A stretch of 64,000 nt of DNA from Calonectria ilicicola. Lineage: Eukaryota; Ascomycota; Sordariomycetes; Hypocreales; Nectriaceae. The stretch spans positions 6,510,001 through 6,574,000 of the forward strand of contig CP085826.1 in NCBI GenBank assembly GCA_020809705.1. Reading direction: 5' to 3'. Position numbers and translations under genes: made by a program. Under the pieces are notes generated by a model. It had not been told where the DNA came from and made no database searches. It saw only the letters and a program-made list of their open reading frames with translations. Shown here piece by piece: positions 22,371 to 35,000 of this stretch (position 1 is its first letter; every line of letters begins with the position of its first letter).

Positions 22371-24699
22371 TTACTCATCGTCCTCGTCCTCGTCATCTTC
22401 AAGCTCCATGTTTAAGTGGACACTCTCGTTGTCATCATCATCATCGTCCTCATCGTCCGGTTCAACAGCCTTGGAGGCAGACGTCGCTGCTGCGCTGCCT
22501 GATGAAGATTTCTTGTCTAGGACCTGACGTTTGGGAGGGACGGTGTCTGACCCCTCATGCTTTCGCTTAGGCGGGGATGCCACCCTGTGTCGAGGTTCGT
22601 CATCGGCCGAGCTGTCTTTGCTTGTTCCAAAGGGGTTGCTCTGGATAGGTAGTGTCTTTTCAATTTGCGGCGCACCAGGGAGCGTGCCTGGCTTGAAGAC
22701 ACTATCTGACACACTGGGGATGTTAGGCTCGTCGTTGGCTTCCACATCTCCCATCTCCTCATCATTATTTTCCTCCTCCTCCTCCTCCTGATGATCCACG
22801 GGGAGCTCTTCAAGTGGCGCGTCAGAATCAGCCAAAGTTTGGGCGTTGGCTCGCAGGTTGGTCCGTAGAATCTCTAGGCCCTGATCATCAGGGAATTGCT
22901 GGGTTAGGTGGGGTAGAATGCTTGGGTAGACTCGGCCGCGCTGGTCCTTGTAGGGGTTTAGAACACTTGCTAACATGGCATCGCGGTTGGATGTGAGAAT
23001 AGCGGTCTGGTCGATGAGACCTCGCAAGGAGGGTTTGAGGTGTCTTTGGGGCAGGTGAGATGGGATGATGGCAAGGAGGTCAGCTGCTGCGGCCTTATGG
23101 TTCGGGTCCAGCGAAAATGCTTCCGCGACGCTGGCAGATTGGGGCTTGAGGAAGAGATCGGCATTGGCAGCAATGCTGTTCTTCTTGGAGTCTGTGCCGG
23201 AAGTAGTAGGCTTCTCAGGCTTGAGATGACCGGCATCCTGCTGGAGATCTCGGCAGCAAGCACCGAGTACAGAATCTAGCATATCCACGGACGGTTTTGA
23301 GAAAGTTGGCCCAGCTAGGGTTAGAATATCCTTTAACAAAGAGTAGCTGGTCATTCGGACGTCGGGGAGGCTGATGCTAGATTTGAAGACACGAACAAGG
23401 TGATCTAAAAGTTCAGGCACCAGTGCTACAGAGTTTTCTTGTAGGCGCAAGACAAGAACTTGTAACATACGAAGCGCTGCAATGTGAATATCTGGCATGA
23501 CACTCCATAGCTCCTCCTTCTCTTCCCGTTCGATGGCGGCATTTGTCTGGATGGCGCGGTCCCAGGACTGAGACTTGGGTGATAACCTGGCAATCAAGAA
23601 TACTCGAGAAGCAGCATCTATAAGAGCACCGGTGGGTATCGCCACGGGTGCCTTTGTAGGGTATCGCAGGCAGTCAGATAGGTATTGGAATAGACCAGTC
23701 AGGCGATCAGCACCTGCGTTAATACCTGACCAGGCAGGTAGTTCATCTGAGGACGAACCGCCACCACCTGGCTCACCATTGAGGTCGACCTTGGATCGAG
23801 TGTAGCCATTGGAGCCTTCCCAAGACTCCTCAACAGCTCTAAGAACTTCATCGGCAGTTGCATGAACCTCCTTGAGGAGACTGCCGACCAACTTGGCCCA
23901 CTCATCGCTACCGCCGGACTTGGCAGCAACATGGTGGAGAGAGATGACAAGACGTCGCGAGGCTCGCGTCAAGCTACTAGGAACGACACGCTCGTCCGAT
24001 TGGGTGGGCGCAATGTATGGCCGGGTAGCGGTTCTAAGCTGAGAACTGAGCGGGCGGAATGTGGTTGGGTAGAGGGGAATCAAGGCAGAAAAGGCGTCGC
24101 AAATAGTTTCAACGACTGAAAGAGGCGTCTTTGAAGCATTTCCTGAAGGCGACTGCTTAATGAGAGCCACACAGGTGGTGATGAATGCAGGAAGGGTGCG
24201 AGTAGCAATCTCTCGAGCAAGAGTCTGATATGGGTGGACCAGCATGTAAATCCTTGTTAGAGTCACCACAGCCAGTTCCTTGGAAGCAATGGGGTCGGCT
24301 TTCTGTAGACACATTAGTATGATGAGTATGATTAATATGCGGATATAAAAACCATACCTGGACAACGGATAATAAGCCTTGAACCCACGGCTCGGATCCT
24401 CGAAGAACTTCCCAGCCTCCAACGTCAACCATGGCCTTGATCAGGCCAATGGCAGCAAACCTGCCCTCCCGATTGCGCCCATTCAGCAAGGTAGTGGTAC
24501 TGGCTTTCAACTTGTGAATCAACTGAGCAGCCTCGGAAGATTTGTCCTTGGCCTTCTGCTCTTGGGGAGCCGACAAGGGCTCCTTGCAATGCAAGACATG
24601 GTTGATGAGAGAGGGCAAGGCGTAAGGCAGCTGAGTTGGGGGGAGGGAAGTGAGCTTGCGACAGAGGACCCTAAGGTCGGGGGGTAAAGTGTTGGACAT
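22371..24699 (-). CDS. RIX1: Pre-rRNA processing protein Rix1
   Basis: Two exons, 24699-24358 and 24302-22371, joined by a 55-nt GTATGG..CAG intron, giving 757 aa. The N-terminus MSNTLPPDLRVLCRKL and the helical HEAT-like segments that follow (for example the GRFAAIGLIKAMVDVGGW region, about 80-100) match the Rix1/PELP1 N-terminal domain. The C-terminal third is acidic and low complexity, with basic patches (PPKRKHEG) and a final Asp/Glu-rich tail. Known role: Rix1 with Ipi1 and Ipi3 recruits the AAA ATPase Rea1/Mdn1 to pre-60S particles for ITS2 processing and nucleoplasmic maturation. It is divergent from YPP1 across 768 bp, with a CACGTG site about 100 bp upstream of the ATG. Confidence 0.88.
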
Positions 24700-25467
24700 T
24701 GGGCCGGTGGAAAACCGGGGTCTTGCAGGCTGTATCAGAAGTTTTCAAGGTCACAATTGTGATATCAAATTTCTGGCGTTGTGAGCAAAGCTGTTCCTGT
24801 CACGTGCAATTGACCAGCGACTTGTCGCTTTGCGATCGCTGAGACAGCGCAATTTTGAATTGAAAAAGCAGAAGCGCGAAAGCGAGCCTGACAAGGCGGT
24901 TGATGAGACTGGGAGCAACAGAAAATTGTTGCTTGCACAAGCCTGTGTCGCTCTATGTCTGGCTTTCAGTTGGATAACTTTTTTTTTCTGTCTCGGTCTT
25001 CACTATGCCGTATGCGACCCCACTACAAGCCAGTAGACGGGAAAAGTGGACGGGGATGAGCCCCTGGAGACGGGGCATATCGTGGTGGTTGGTAGGGCCC
25101 TGATTGGCCCCTAGCGCAGCCGTCGACCCAGCGCCTTGTATTACGATGTGGCCTATACGCCCAGTGATGGGCGCCGGGAGGTCACTTAGCTCATTACGTA
25201 CCAACCATCGTAATTAGGTCCTCGTCAGGTACGTACGACAAGCGACCGCATGCATCGTACATCATACATACGAACCGCCAACCCCAACGTAAACATCTCC
25301 TTTCTAGAGCCCACGGCAGCCTCCTTTTTTGCTCTGGACTATTTGCATTGAGAGGGCCACAAGGTCGCCTTCACCGCCCCTCCGCACGCCGCTGTCGTCG
25401 TCTTGCTAGCCATGCGCCTTGCGCTCTCTGAGTGCTAAGTCGGACAGTCTCCTGAAGTGGTTGAATC
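24700..25467. promoter_or_regulatory. Divergent promoter region, RIX1 / YPP1
   Basis: The 768 bp between the two start codons must serve both genes. It contains CACGTG at 24801-24806, close to RIX1, and several GTAC/CATAC-rich stretches at about 25195-25275. The sequence just before 25468 is C/T-rich on the plus strand, consistent with the YPP1 leader. Confidence 0.5.
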
Positions 25468-28400
25468 ATGAGTGTAAGCCAGCATCGGCACCTCGACGCC
25501 CTCTCGCACTGCTAATCGCCATGCTTCTCCCATTTAGCACAAAGCGGCCCAATATATTAGCCAGCTCGACCATGCCCGCTGCGATGGCAACTGGGATGCC
25601 GTCCCCGAGCTGGTCCGCAAGGTTCGCAAGCATGCTCCTGACAGGTCATGTACGATGATGCCCCTGGCCCCACGACGCCAGCTCCCCATATGCACGATTC
25701 GCCTAAGCTAACCAAACGACATCCAGGCCTTGCTTTGACGGCCGAGACTGAATGCGCCATCACCAAGACCACCAATGCTGCCTCATCAGGCTCCGACGGC
25801 CGACCGCCCACCGCCATTGCGACTCCTGACGTCGACGCTGCCAGCCAGCTCCCTAAGCTCCTCGAGGCCATCGACCAGGAAAGAAGCCACCTGGGTGATA
25901 AGTTCCAAGCTCAGGTCTGCGTCGGCTGGCTGCACTGGGTCCTGGGAGAATACGATCTTTGCGCTGTCCAGCTACCGGAGATCCCCAATCCACAAGATGA
26001 ACAGGTTAACCCCGCCGACAAGAGTGCTGAATGGTCCACCGTCTGCGCCCTCAAAGCGGTTTACCTCAAAGCCAATTGCCTTGCGCGCAATGGCGAGCTG
26101 AAACAGGCCCTAGCCGCATTCCAATCCGGCTTGCCTTCTCTCGGGCGTATCTGGGTTGATCATGGTATTGGAAGACAGCTGCGGTACTGGGCAGAGCTCT
26201 TTTTGACCGAATTTTGCATGCTATCTAGTCAGGCATTCCAGGACAATGAGGCATCTCTCTCAGAAGCGGACTCTTTGGCCTGCTTTCGCTCCTGGACCAA
26301 GTTTTGGGATGTGATGGGCACACCAGTCACTGGCGGCTTTGGGTTCAAGGGTTCTGTCCCCAGGCGGAGAATATGGAACGAATACTACCTGGCTCTTTCA
26401 CAGATTCTCGAGTTCGACTTGTCCTTCCCGACTGGATTTGTAACTGCCTCAACTGGCACTGAACTCTCGACCCGCGGTCAACTAAAAATAGAATTGAAGA
26501 ATGTCGAAGCTACCTATCAGGCTCTTATTCTCGGCGAGACTAGCTTCCCCAGAGCTGATGAGGAACGCCAAGAAGTCGAGGATTTCGTTCACCAGGTGGC
26601 TAAAAATTGGGCTGTTCTGTGTGGACGAGGATGGAGGGAGCAAGACCTTGGCCAGGGTGGGCGTAACAGTCTGAGCCGTGGCGTCCTTGACACACTATAC
26701 AACGCGGCTACCAAGACCTACCATTCGACATCGATTCTTCGATATCTCTTTATAATCCACCTGTCGGTTGCCGAGTTCGAACTCGCTTTCAAGTCGTTTG
26801 ATTCTTACATGGAAATCGTCAAGAAAGGCAAGGCTCGTGTCGACAAGACCGGGCACCTGGAACCGAGTCTCGACGATGATGCCACTGTACTCGAAACCAT
26901 TTCTCAGTGCATCATCGCTCTTTGCCGATATGGTCAGCGACCAGCTGCGGAAAAGGCGCGGCAGCTGGGAGCAGAGTTGGAAGACTGGTTGGCCAAGCTG
27001 CCCCAGCATCACGGTTCCCCGGAAACTACTACACCTATGATCACAGAAGGATCAAGTTTGATCCATCCCCCTGTGCCTCCTCATATAGTTGCCCAGGCAT
27101 GGCAAGCTATTGGATTAGCCCATGCCCACTGGTCAAGAATCACATACGAAGCTTCCTCTCGAACCGAAATTCAGACAAAGGCAATTAGATGCCTTCGACG
27201 ATCCTTGGCAGCTGAATTCGGTCGTGCAAAGGATACTAGGAGCTTTTATGCGCTTGGATTGTTGTTGGCTGAGCGACGAGAGCTGACTGCTGCTATTGAG
27301 GTTGTCAAATCGGCCCTGACGGTCTCCAAGGACCAGGAAGAGCATTACGACCTGATTCACGGTCCTTATTGGCAAGAACGTTCTCTGATTCCAGTGTGGC
27401 ATCTCCTAGCACTGCTTCTCAGTGCCAGACAAGATTATGTGATGGCATCAAGGGCGTGCGAAGGGGCGCTGGAGCAATTCAAGAACCCGTCTGTCCTGTT
27501 TGGAAAGTCTGACCAGTCGTTTAGGAGTGAACATTTAAAAGAAGCGGAAGCTAAAAACAATTCTGACAAGGATTCCAGAGGCTTGGTGGATGACATGGAC
27601 GATGCAGAGAGGGAGAGTATTCTGGAAGTAAAGATGACGCAGTTAACTCTAATCGAGCTGCTTGAAGGACCAGAGGTTGCAGTCAATGCCAGTTTTGAGC
27701 TGCTTACGCTGTTCTCTCGTCTCTTCGGCAACGTTGCGTCACAATCAACACTGCATCCACCGAAGGCGGTCGAGCCTCCCAAAACCTCTGGCACCCTCAG
27801 AAGCATCAAAGGCAGCATATTTGGACACCACGACAGATCGAGACCCCCTACAAGACAAGTATATGGCACCACGGCTAGTGGGGGATCAACAATGCTACGC
27901 CCGGCGACTGCAGTAACTGCCAGAAGCTCTGCACCCACAATCCAAGTCACGGGAGACGGTGGATCTAATTTGGACTCGGCACGTCCAAGGACCTCTGCAT
28001 CGTCGGTTCATCGTGCTAAGCCTAGGAGCAACAGCTTGAGGCGGCGAGATAGAAGCAAGAGTCGGACGAGGACAGCCAGTGTTGGATCTGTATCGAACAA
28101 CCCCTCGGTTGTGGACGGCGAAGTCTTCTTCCCCGTTGGTGGAGATGAACCTGAGCAGGTCGATATATTCACCTTTTCGAGCAAGCGGCAATCAACAGTA
28201 TCGAGGTCCTCGTCGTTTTCTCGGCCCCGACCTCTCTCACACTTGTCTCACCTCTTTTCCTCTAGATCTACAGGCTTGTCGGAAGCGGGCAACCCGATGG
28301 TTTCCACCAATTTGTTGCCTCTTGTCCAATTCCCCAAGGACAAGGAGAGAGTTCAGAGAGTGACAATGCTGGTCAGGCTTTGGCTGATGATTGCTGGATT

Positions 28401-29215
28401 CTACCGACGCGCAGGTATGCATGAAGATTGCAAAGGAGCCATCACGGAGGCGCAGCGACTGGTTCAGAGTCTCGAGTCGGACGCTGCCCGGGATCCATCA
28501 GGCTCGGGAAGCTTGAAGGCGGCGGGCTGGGCTGAGCGCAAGAGCGTGGAAGACCTGTGGAGTGACCTGTGGTCGGAGGTAAGACTTGATATTTGCGGTG
28601 TTTCAGTGAAGAAATTGCTAACTTGCGACGTAGTTGGGAGAGCTTGCACTCGCCAAGCACGCGCCGTATGCCGCTCGCTCCGACTTTGAGAACGCCTTGA
28701 CACACGCGCCCAACCACCCTAACGCCATTATCGGCCTTTCCAACATTTTGCTGGATGTCTACGGCGAAAAACTACTACCACCCCCTTCGATCCCCTCTCT
28801 GGAGGAGATTGTGCCAGCTGCGTCTGGCAGCAGTGCAAAGCCCAGCCCTCATCCTCGATCAGCTCTCCCTTCTAAACCCCTGGGTCTTGGCGCGTCGAAA
28901 CCGAAGAACTCGTCCACGGCGGGATCGTCATCTCCGCTTGGTGATGGCGAACTTCCGCCTGCCTACAAGGCTGACCGGTTACCACTTGTTGATCGTCTCG
29001 CTGCTCGTGATCGAGCCTATGGTCTCCTCTCGACTCTTACCAAGTTGGGTTCTAGCTGGAACAACTCGGAAGCGTGGTTTGCCCTTGGCCGTGCGTACGA
29101 GGAAAGCGGCCAGCCAGAGAAGGCCAAGGAGGTCCTTTGGTGGTGTGTCGAACTGGAGGAGGGCAGTGGTGTGCGCGACTGGCGCTGCCTTACGGGAGGT
29201 GGCTACATTCTGTAG
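25468..29215 (+). CDS. YPP1: TPR protein Ypp1 (PI4-kinase complex / cargo transport)
   Basis: Four exons: 25468-25473, 25538-25649, 25727-28578 and 28634-29215 (3552 nt, 1183 aa). The first exon encodes only Met-Ser. Residues 3-38 (HKAAQYISQLDHARCDGNW.. region) are the conserved start of fungal Ypp1 proteins. The third-exon boundary was chosen because donor GTACGA at 25650 and acceptor CCAG at 25726 keep the CLALTAETE reading frame. TPR-like helices fill about residues 60-720. A Ser/Arg-rich disordered linker with SRSRT-type basic runs covers about 720-900. The C-terminal TPRs follow, including AWFALGRAYEESGQPEKAKEVLWWC. Known role: Ypp1 (TTC7 relative) with Efr3 anchors the Stt4 PI4-kinase at the plasma membrane. 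The fungal product is often labelled a cargo-transport protein. Confidence 0.87.
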
Positions 29216-29955
29216 TTGAGATGGACATTTGTTGGTTAATAGCGGATAAGAAGATTAGACAAATAGAAGTTGTAATTGTTAGTGAGTAGGCGGAATTTGG
29301 GAATATGCAAGGCAGCCTTATCACGTTGTCTTTTATTCCGTGTATGGCATGGCCGCAGTCTTGTGCTGCTGACGTTTAGATATCTTGGTTTGAGCCAGCA
29401 TGTGTTATTCGACTCATCTAGCCTAAAAGTAAATGCAATTCTTTTCAAAAATTAGGGGTGCTGCCTAGTTTAGTCAGGGGACTTGTCAAGAAATATAGCA
29501 ATGCATAATAACCTAGAGGAAGAAAGATGTGTGTGTGTTGGGGGGAGGGGCTAAATCTACATTTATATAATAATTACCTTTTAGGATGTCAAGGCTCCAC
29601 CGGCTAGATGTCATAAAATTTGGGACAACAGCGGCGGCATCAATAAATGCGGTAATGTAATTGGTTAAAGAAGGATCAATGCCTTTGGTAAATCGACCTC
29701 GATAGCCACCTAGAACCGCTACTATTAGTTTGATAGATTTGTTTATCTAGGGAGCTGTAGTTTAGGAGATGATGGATTGTCATCGTGTGCAATTGAATGG
29801 AACGAGGACATGACAGCAGACTTGAGATAATACTTTTTAGGATTCGCGAATTCCCTATTAAAATCCTATCGAGACCAGCAAGTAACTTGCCCCTCTCCCC
29901 CAGTCAAACTAATCTAACGTACATATCGATATTGGCCAACAACCAACAGAACCAG
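29216..29955. other. Convergent 3' region, 740 bp
   Basis: AT-rich DNA between the YPP1 stop and the stop of the minus-strand coiled-coil gene. It presumably holds both 3' UTRs. No RNA or ORF of note. Confidence 0.45.
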
Positions 29956-30831
29956 CTAGCGCCAGAAAGGATTTGTTGTTTGATAGAGCTCCTGAATAAT
30001 CTCCTCCAGCAGCCGAACCTTGGTCCTAAGATACTGGATCTCAAAATCTTGGCCTACACCTTGGCCCAAAGGTTGACTTGTACCACCAGGAGGGTGATGG
30101 TGATGGTGGTGGTGGTGGTAGTGGGGGAGCCCGGGTTGAGGTGTAACCGGGTTCTGCTGCACAATGGAGCCGGGCAGCGGCGGCAGAAAGGAGGAGGAGA
30201 AGGAAGAGAGAGAAGAGGAGGGGGAGGGATCGTTGTTGGTGATGGTGGCGGTGGCGGTGGCGGCGGTAATGCCAACGCCGTTTCGCGCGCTGCTGCTGCC
30301 AGGTGTTGGGCGCAGGTTAATAGCCCCAGGGCCGCTGAGGCGAGGATCAACGCAGGCAGGCTCGGGGCCTACGCTTCCCTTCTTCTTTTCACGCTCCGCT
30401 CGCTCAGTGCGCATCTCCTTCCTGCGCCGCTTGATGTCTTCATTGGTATCATTGACGAGGTTGGCAAAAGTCCGGCGGTTGCCATTCTTGGCAGCAGCAG
30501 GAGGAGGAGGAGGGACGGCAGGAGCAACAGCCACTGCAGGAGAGAGAGGGACACCAGGGACACCAGGGAAGTCGTGAAAGGCGGGAAAGGCGGGGAAGGC
30601 AGGGAATGAAGGGGCGGCAGGAAGAATGTATGTGTTTGCAATGGTAGAAACCGTTGCGGTAGGAGCAGCAGGCGCAGGAAAAGGAGTAGTAGGTGCGAGG
30701 GCCTCTGCTACAGGCGTGGCCGCTGTTGTTCTGGCCACGTTCGCAAAGTCCCCGAGATCGTCTAGCCCAAGACCTTTGTTCCAATTCCCCGGCCCGTCGT
30801 TGATAGAATCGTCAGAGCCCAAGTCCGCCAT
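29956..30831 (-). CDS. Hypothetical low-complexity protein with poly-His tract and C-terminal coiled coil
   Basis: Intronless, 291 aa from ATG 30831 (MADLGSDDSINDGPGNWNKG). The frame is open further upstream, but those codons run through a CA microsatellite and translate as His/Thr noise, so the MADLG start is preferred. The N-terminal half is Ala/Pro-rich, with an FPAFPAFPAF-type repeat and a PPPPP run. Next come a basic helix (DIKRRRKEMRTERAEREKKK), a DPRLSGPGAINLRP segment, a Ser-rich tract and eight consecutive His. The end (FEIQYLRTKVRLLEEIIQELYQ) is a predicted coiled coil. I recognise no family. The basic helix followed by a distant leucine-rich helix does not fit a standard bZIP. The poly-His run could bind metal, but that is speculation. 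Confidence 0.65.
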   Translation of the reverse strand: MADLGSDDSINDGPGNWNKGLGLDDLGDFANVARTTAATPVAEALAPTTPFPAPAAPTATVSTIANTYILPAAPSFPAFPAFPAFHDFPGVPGVPLSPAVAVAPAVPPPPPAAAKNGNRRTFANLVNDTNEDIKRRRKEMRTERAEREKKKGSVGPEPACVDPRLSGPGAINLRPTPGSSSARNGVGITAATATATITNNDPSPSSSLSSFSSSFLPPLPGSIVQQNPVTPQPGLPHYHHHHHHHHPPGGTSQPLGQGVGQDFEIQYLRTKVRLLEEIIQELYQTTNPFWR

Positions 30832-30865
30832 GATAACTGCAGTAAGGCGCAACAATGGCGGCGTT

Positions 30866-30911
<46 letters not shown>

Positions 30912-32037
30912 CGTGCGTGGGTACGCGCGCGTGTAAGTGTGTGTTTGCAAGTATATCCAAGGACAAGTGCAAGTACAAATACGAATACAAGTGTGAGCGC
31001 AACTCCAAGTGTATGAATGCGTCTATGTGTATTCGTGGGCCCCTGGACGACCAGTAGTGTGTTCTTGGATAGTAGAGAATTTGAGAAGACAAGAGAGATT
31101 AGAACTCGCTGCATTCTTATAGCCATGGCCCTGCTACTATCTCCGAAAACCAGCTCGAGCCTCGTGGGCAGTGCCTCCTCTGCAATGCCAGAAAGGTTCT
31201 CTTTCCAACCCTTTAGGCCAGCACCTGGACATCATGGTAAGATATCGGACATAAACGCATGGCAGGAGGTCCTCAAGGCTGTGCATAGTTTCGGCTATCC
31301 AGGGAATTATGAAGCCACCGCGCACTCTATCGTTCTTTTTCCACGGCAGGGTCAAGAGGGTTCTCTTTCTCTCTCTTCACCAGACATTAGGGTGGGAAAT
31401 CGAACATGTCAAGGGTCATCAAGGCCATCGATGGTTTCCATTATCCGGCACATGATGCACTCTATTGTGACTCTTCCTAGCCTCCCTTTTCGTTCTCATC
31501 AGTGCCCGCGAAATGTGGGACGCAAAGGGCATGGTAGATGCGGTGTGTTAGTGATGGTGCTAGGCTGGAAGAGCAGGCCCGAGAACTGTGCCTGTGAGAT
31601 ATCGCTCAGCACTTGGCAAATAACGAGCAATGCATGCGTGACAAGGATAGTCTCTTTACCTTTTCCCCGAAGACTCCTTCAAACCAATAAAACAGGCCGT
31701 GTCTGGTTTCTTTTTCTTTCTTTTTTTCCCTTCTCATTCGGGGTCTCATAAAATAGAATCAAAAATGACGTAGAATGAGTTTGTATTTCCATCTATCCAC
31801 ATTTCCGAGAGTATTGCCCCTCCCGTAGCATAACTCTCGACCACCAGACGAACAGGCCGCCAATGGCCGGGGATATTGATAACCAAAAAGAAAATGACAA
31901 AGAGAATCGGTTCTTTTAGCTCTAATTGTTCTGCCCTCCAACTCCCAAATATGCGCCGCGAGGCTTTCATACACTCCTCATTGCCTCGTTCTCATATAAC
32001 ACTCTTGGTTCTAACCCTCACAGACGCTCGCTTCTAT
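30832..32037. other. Leader/promoter of the coiled-coil gene and LOS1 3' side, about 1.2 kb
   Basis: It contains a (GT)n microsatellite close to 30831, then mixed sequence without a supported gene. A 244-codon plus-strand frame (31017-31751) has no protein character. The right end should hold the LOS1 3' UTR. Confidence 0.45.
30871..30908. repeat. (GT)19 microsatellite
   Basis: Uninterrupted GT/CA dinucleotides for 38 nt, followed by an imperfect GTGCGTG continuation to about 30945. It reads as CA on the minus strand and begins about 40 nt upstream of the 30831 start codon, so it is probably in that gene's 5' UTR or core promoter. Confidence 0.95.
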
Positions 32038-35000
32038 CTACTGTCGGCTTTTCAGCAAACCTTGGAGATAGGATGAAAAGGCTCTTTTGTCTGTTGATGT
32101 GAGAGATCGCAAAAAGCTGTCGCTGTCGATTCCCATGCTGGGGAACAATCCCGTCTGGAGCTGCTGGATGAACACCTCTCCCGTTTTGGTGTAGATGATT
32201 TGTTCCAATGCCGCAATCTCTGTCAGAATTTGCTTCGTTTGAGCATCCTGTGACGGCCTAAAGTTAGGGTTTTGCATAACCTCCCAGCAGGCTGAGTGGA
32301 ATCGGTCGATCATAAACTGGTCGAAACCAGGAATGGCTGGGTTAGGGGCACCCGTGGGAGCCGTAGGATTTTGGGAAATAGTCGCAATGTCAGGTCCACC
32401 CCAGATGGCAGAGATTCTACACATAAGAGTAAATGCCAATCTGCTTGGGCCCACATTGCCTTCCAGAAGCTTTGCGAGTTCGATAATTGATGAAATCATG
32501 GGCTCAAAGAATCCTTGGTTGGCCTCGCTGATGAGAACGCCCTCGAGACCGTTGTTGAGGATGATCTGGATGAAAGAGAGGTACTCTCTCCTCAGCTCAG
32601 CCAATTGTATCTCATCATCAGTTCCTGCAATAGGCTCAGTGAGACCTCCAAAGATACGCTGGAGGAGCGGCGTTAGCAACACGTTAAGCACATCGTAGAT
32701 TTCTGCCTTGAACCCGAACACCACTTGGTCTAGTAATCTCAAAAACAAGGCCATCTCGTCCTTTGATGAGCTCTGAGACAGGAGACCCTCAATCCATTGG
32801 GGAAGTTGTGGCAAGACCGCTGATCCAAGAACTCCAAGAAGCTTAGAAAATGCAGACCGGCATGCAGCTCGAACCTCAGCCGATGAGTTCAGTTGGTTGA
32901 GGGCAATCAAGATGGCTTCAGCAGCTCGAGAGAATTCGTCTGAAACAGCCTTGTCTGGTGGTCCATGAGCGTTGTTGGTAACAGAGCCAGGGGTCCAGTC
33001 CGAGAAGCCATGTGCAAGTGTTCCCAACGCCATGACAATGTGGTGGATCTGAAGAGTGGCTTGAGCATCACCAGCCTTAGCTCGGGGAAGATGAGCTTCC
33101 ATATCCGCAAACAGGGGATCCATGACGGAGCGGGCATAAAGCGCCTGCTTCTCGGGGGGCGTAGCCTGAGTAGACGAAATGCATCCAATAGCTTCGAAGA
33201 GGTAAAGCTGGCTGGTGAATAGCGCATCTGCAGAGTGGTCAGACTCGTCAGATGACATGTCATCGTCAGCATCATCTCCTGGAACCTCTGCCTTGATGGG
33301 CAAGAGATCACCAATAGATTGGATGACCGTCTCTGTAACATTTCCAACCTGAGAGCGAAGCTGCTTGATGAAACGATGAAAGAGGTACCATGACCGGGTC
33401 TTGATACGCACATGGTCGTGGTGGACCAGTCGAACGAAGTTCTCCAAAACCTGAGGGATGTATTGCTGGTTGGTCTCAAAGACAACACAGTAGCGGACGC
33501 AGATCTCCATGTACTGGAGCAGAATGGCGGGATGGGAAAATGAGGCAATACCTATCAGATGTGTTAGAAAATCGTTTGCCTATTAAATGCAGCAACAAAC
33601 CTGATTCAACCATCTTTCGCATCATGACCACCAATCTCTCGGAAGCCTCGCTGGAAGGCTGGTTCTTGGCACCTAGACCCTGGTTTGGCAGAGCAAGCTC
33701 TCCGAAGAGGTACATTTCAAAGAGTGCAAGATCTAGATCTCGCCAGTCCATCTGTGAACCCTGCTGATCAAGATTCTGGAAGGTAGTGGCCACGAGGTTA
33801 CTAAGCATATCCATGTACAGGTTCTGGTTGATGGCAGCAATGGTCTTCTGGAGGTTCTGCAGCTTTCGACGAAGCTCTTGGAACTCGGCCTCGTCAGTTT
33901 GTTCGTCTTCCTTGCCCCACGTCGAGGTCTCGTCGTATCGCATCTTGCGGATGATGGAATCAAGGATTGGCGCAAGCATGTTACCATACTCTTCTGGGAG
34001 CTGGTTGATTTTACGAAGGAAAGTGAGCAAATCCGTGAGAGCGGGGATAACGCTTGAGCAGATTTCATCATACTCGTCAGAGAAGAAGCGGAGGAGGAAA
34101 GAAAGGAAGCCATTAAGATGCTGGTTAGCCCTGGCCCTCGTGTCATCACTGATTTGGTTGTCTTCGAGAGCCCGAACGATGTCGGAGATGACGGTATTCA
34201 CAAGCTTGGCTACAGCCTCAGCCAGGTCGGTGTCGTATCGAGAGGAGCCCTTGAACTCGCTCAAGGGGGGACTAGCAACTAATTGACTGACAATTTCCTG
34301 CAGGTTGAGGAAAGAAATCATTTCCATCTTGTCCCCTGACCGCATCTTCTTGCCGCAGATCTCAGTCAAGGTATCGATGGCGGTATCACGGACCTTGTCC
34401 TCACCACCCGCGCTATTGGTACGTCCAACCACAGGCAACAAGAGATTGAGCATGTCTTGGCTGATGACCAGTGAAATGTCCATCCAACTAACCCATTTGC
34501 CCAAAACCTTCAGAACCAGCTCGACAACCGTGTCATTGCCGTTGTATCGGGTGAGGATCTGCTTCCAGGCCTCGGAAACCTTGGACATGTCTCTGTCACG
34601 GAGCTGGTCCTTGAGCTCGGTGTTGCGCTTGGCATCGCTGCTCTGCCGTGATAGAAGCATATCGGCGATCTCATCGTGGATAGACCCGAGGATTCGAAGG
34701 TAAAATACGACACCCGAGACATTCTCAACATTGTTGGAGATGCCGGCGAGCTCCAGAAAATCGTCCAGGAAGCTCTCCCATCCATTTTGGTATAGGAACA
34801 CGAATAGGTAGGTCAAGGTTTGGGTGAGTTTGTTCTGGAGGTGTGTGGGGTCGGCTCCTGGCTGTGCATCGGGGCCGTAGGTTTGGCGGCAGTATTGGAG
34901 GAGGGTGTCCTTTAGGAAGCCCAGGCTGGCCTGGTCGAGGCCCTGGGTGTGGACAGCATAGTTAACCACCTCAAGGCAGACCAGACGCACAACATCAGAC

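Noticed and set aside
25645..25844. Alternative YPP1 intron using GTCATG donor and acceptor at 25844
   Set aside because: Also keeps the frame but deletes the conserved CLALTAETE segment and uses a poorer donor; GTACGA at 25650 with CCAG at 25726 is better.
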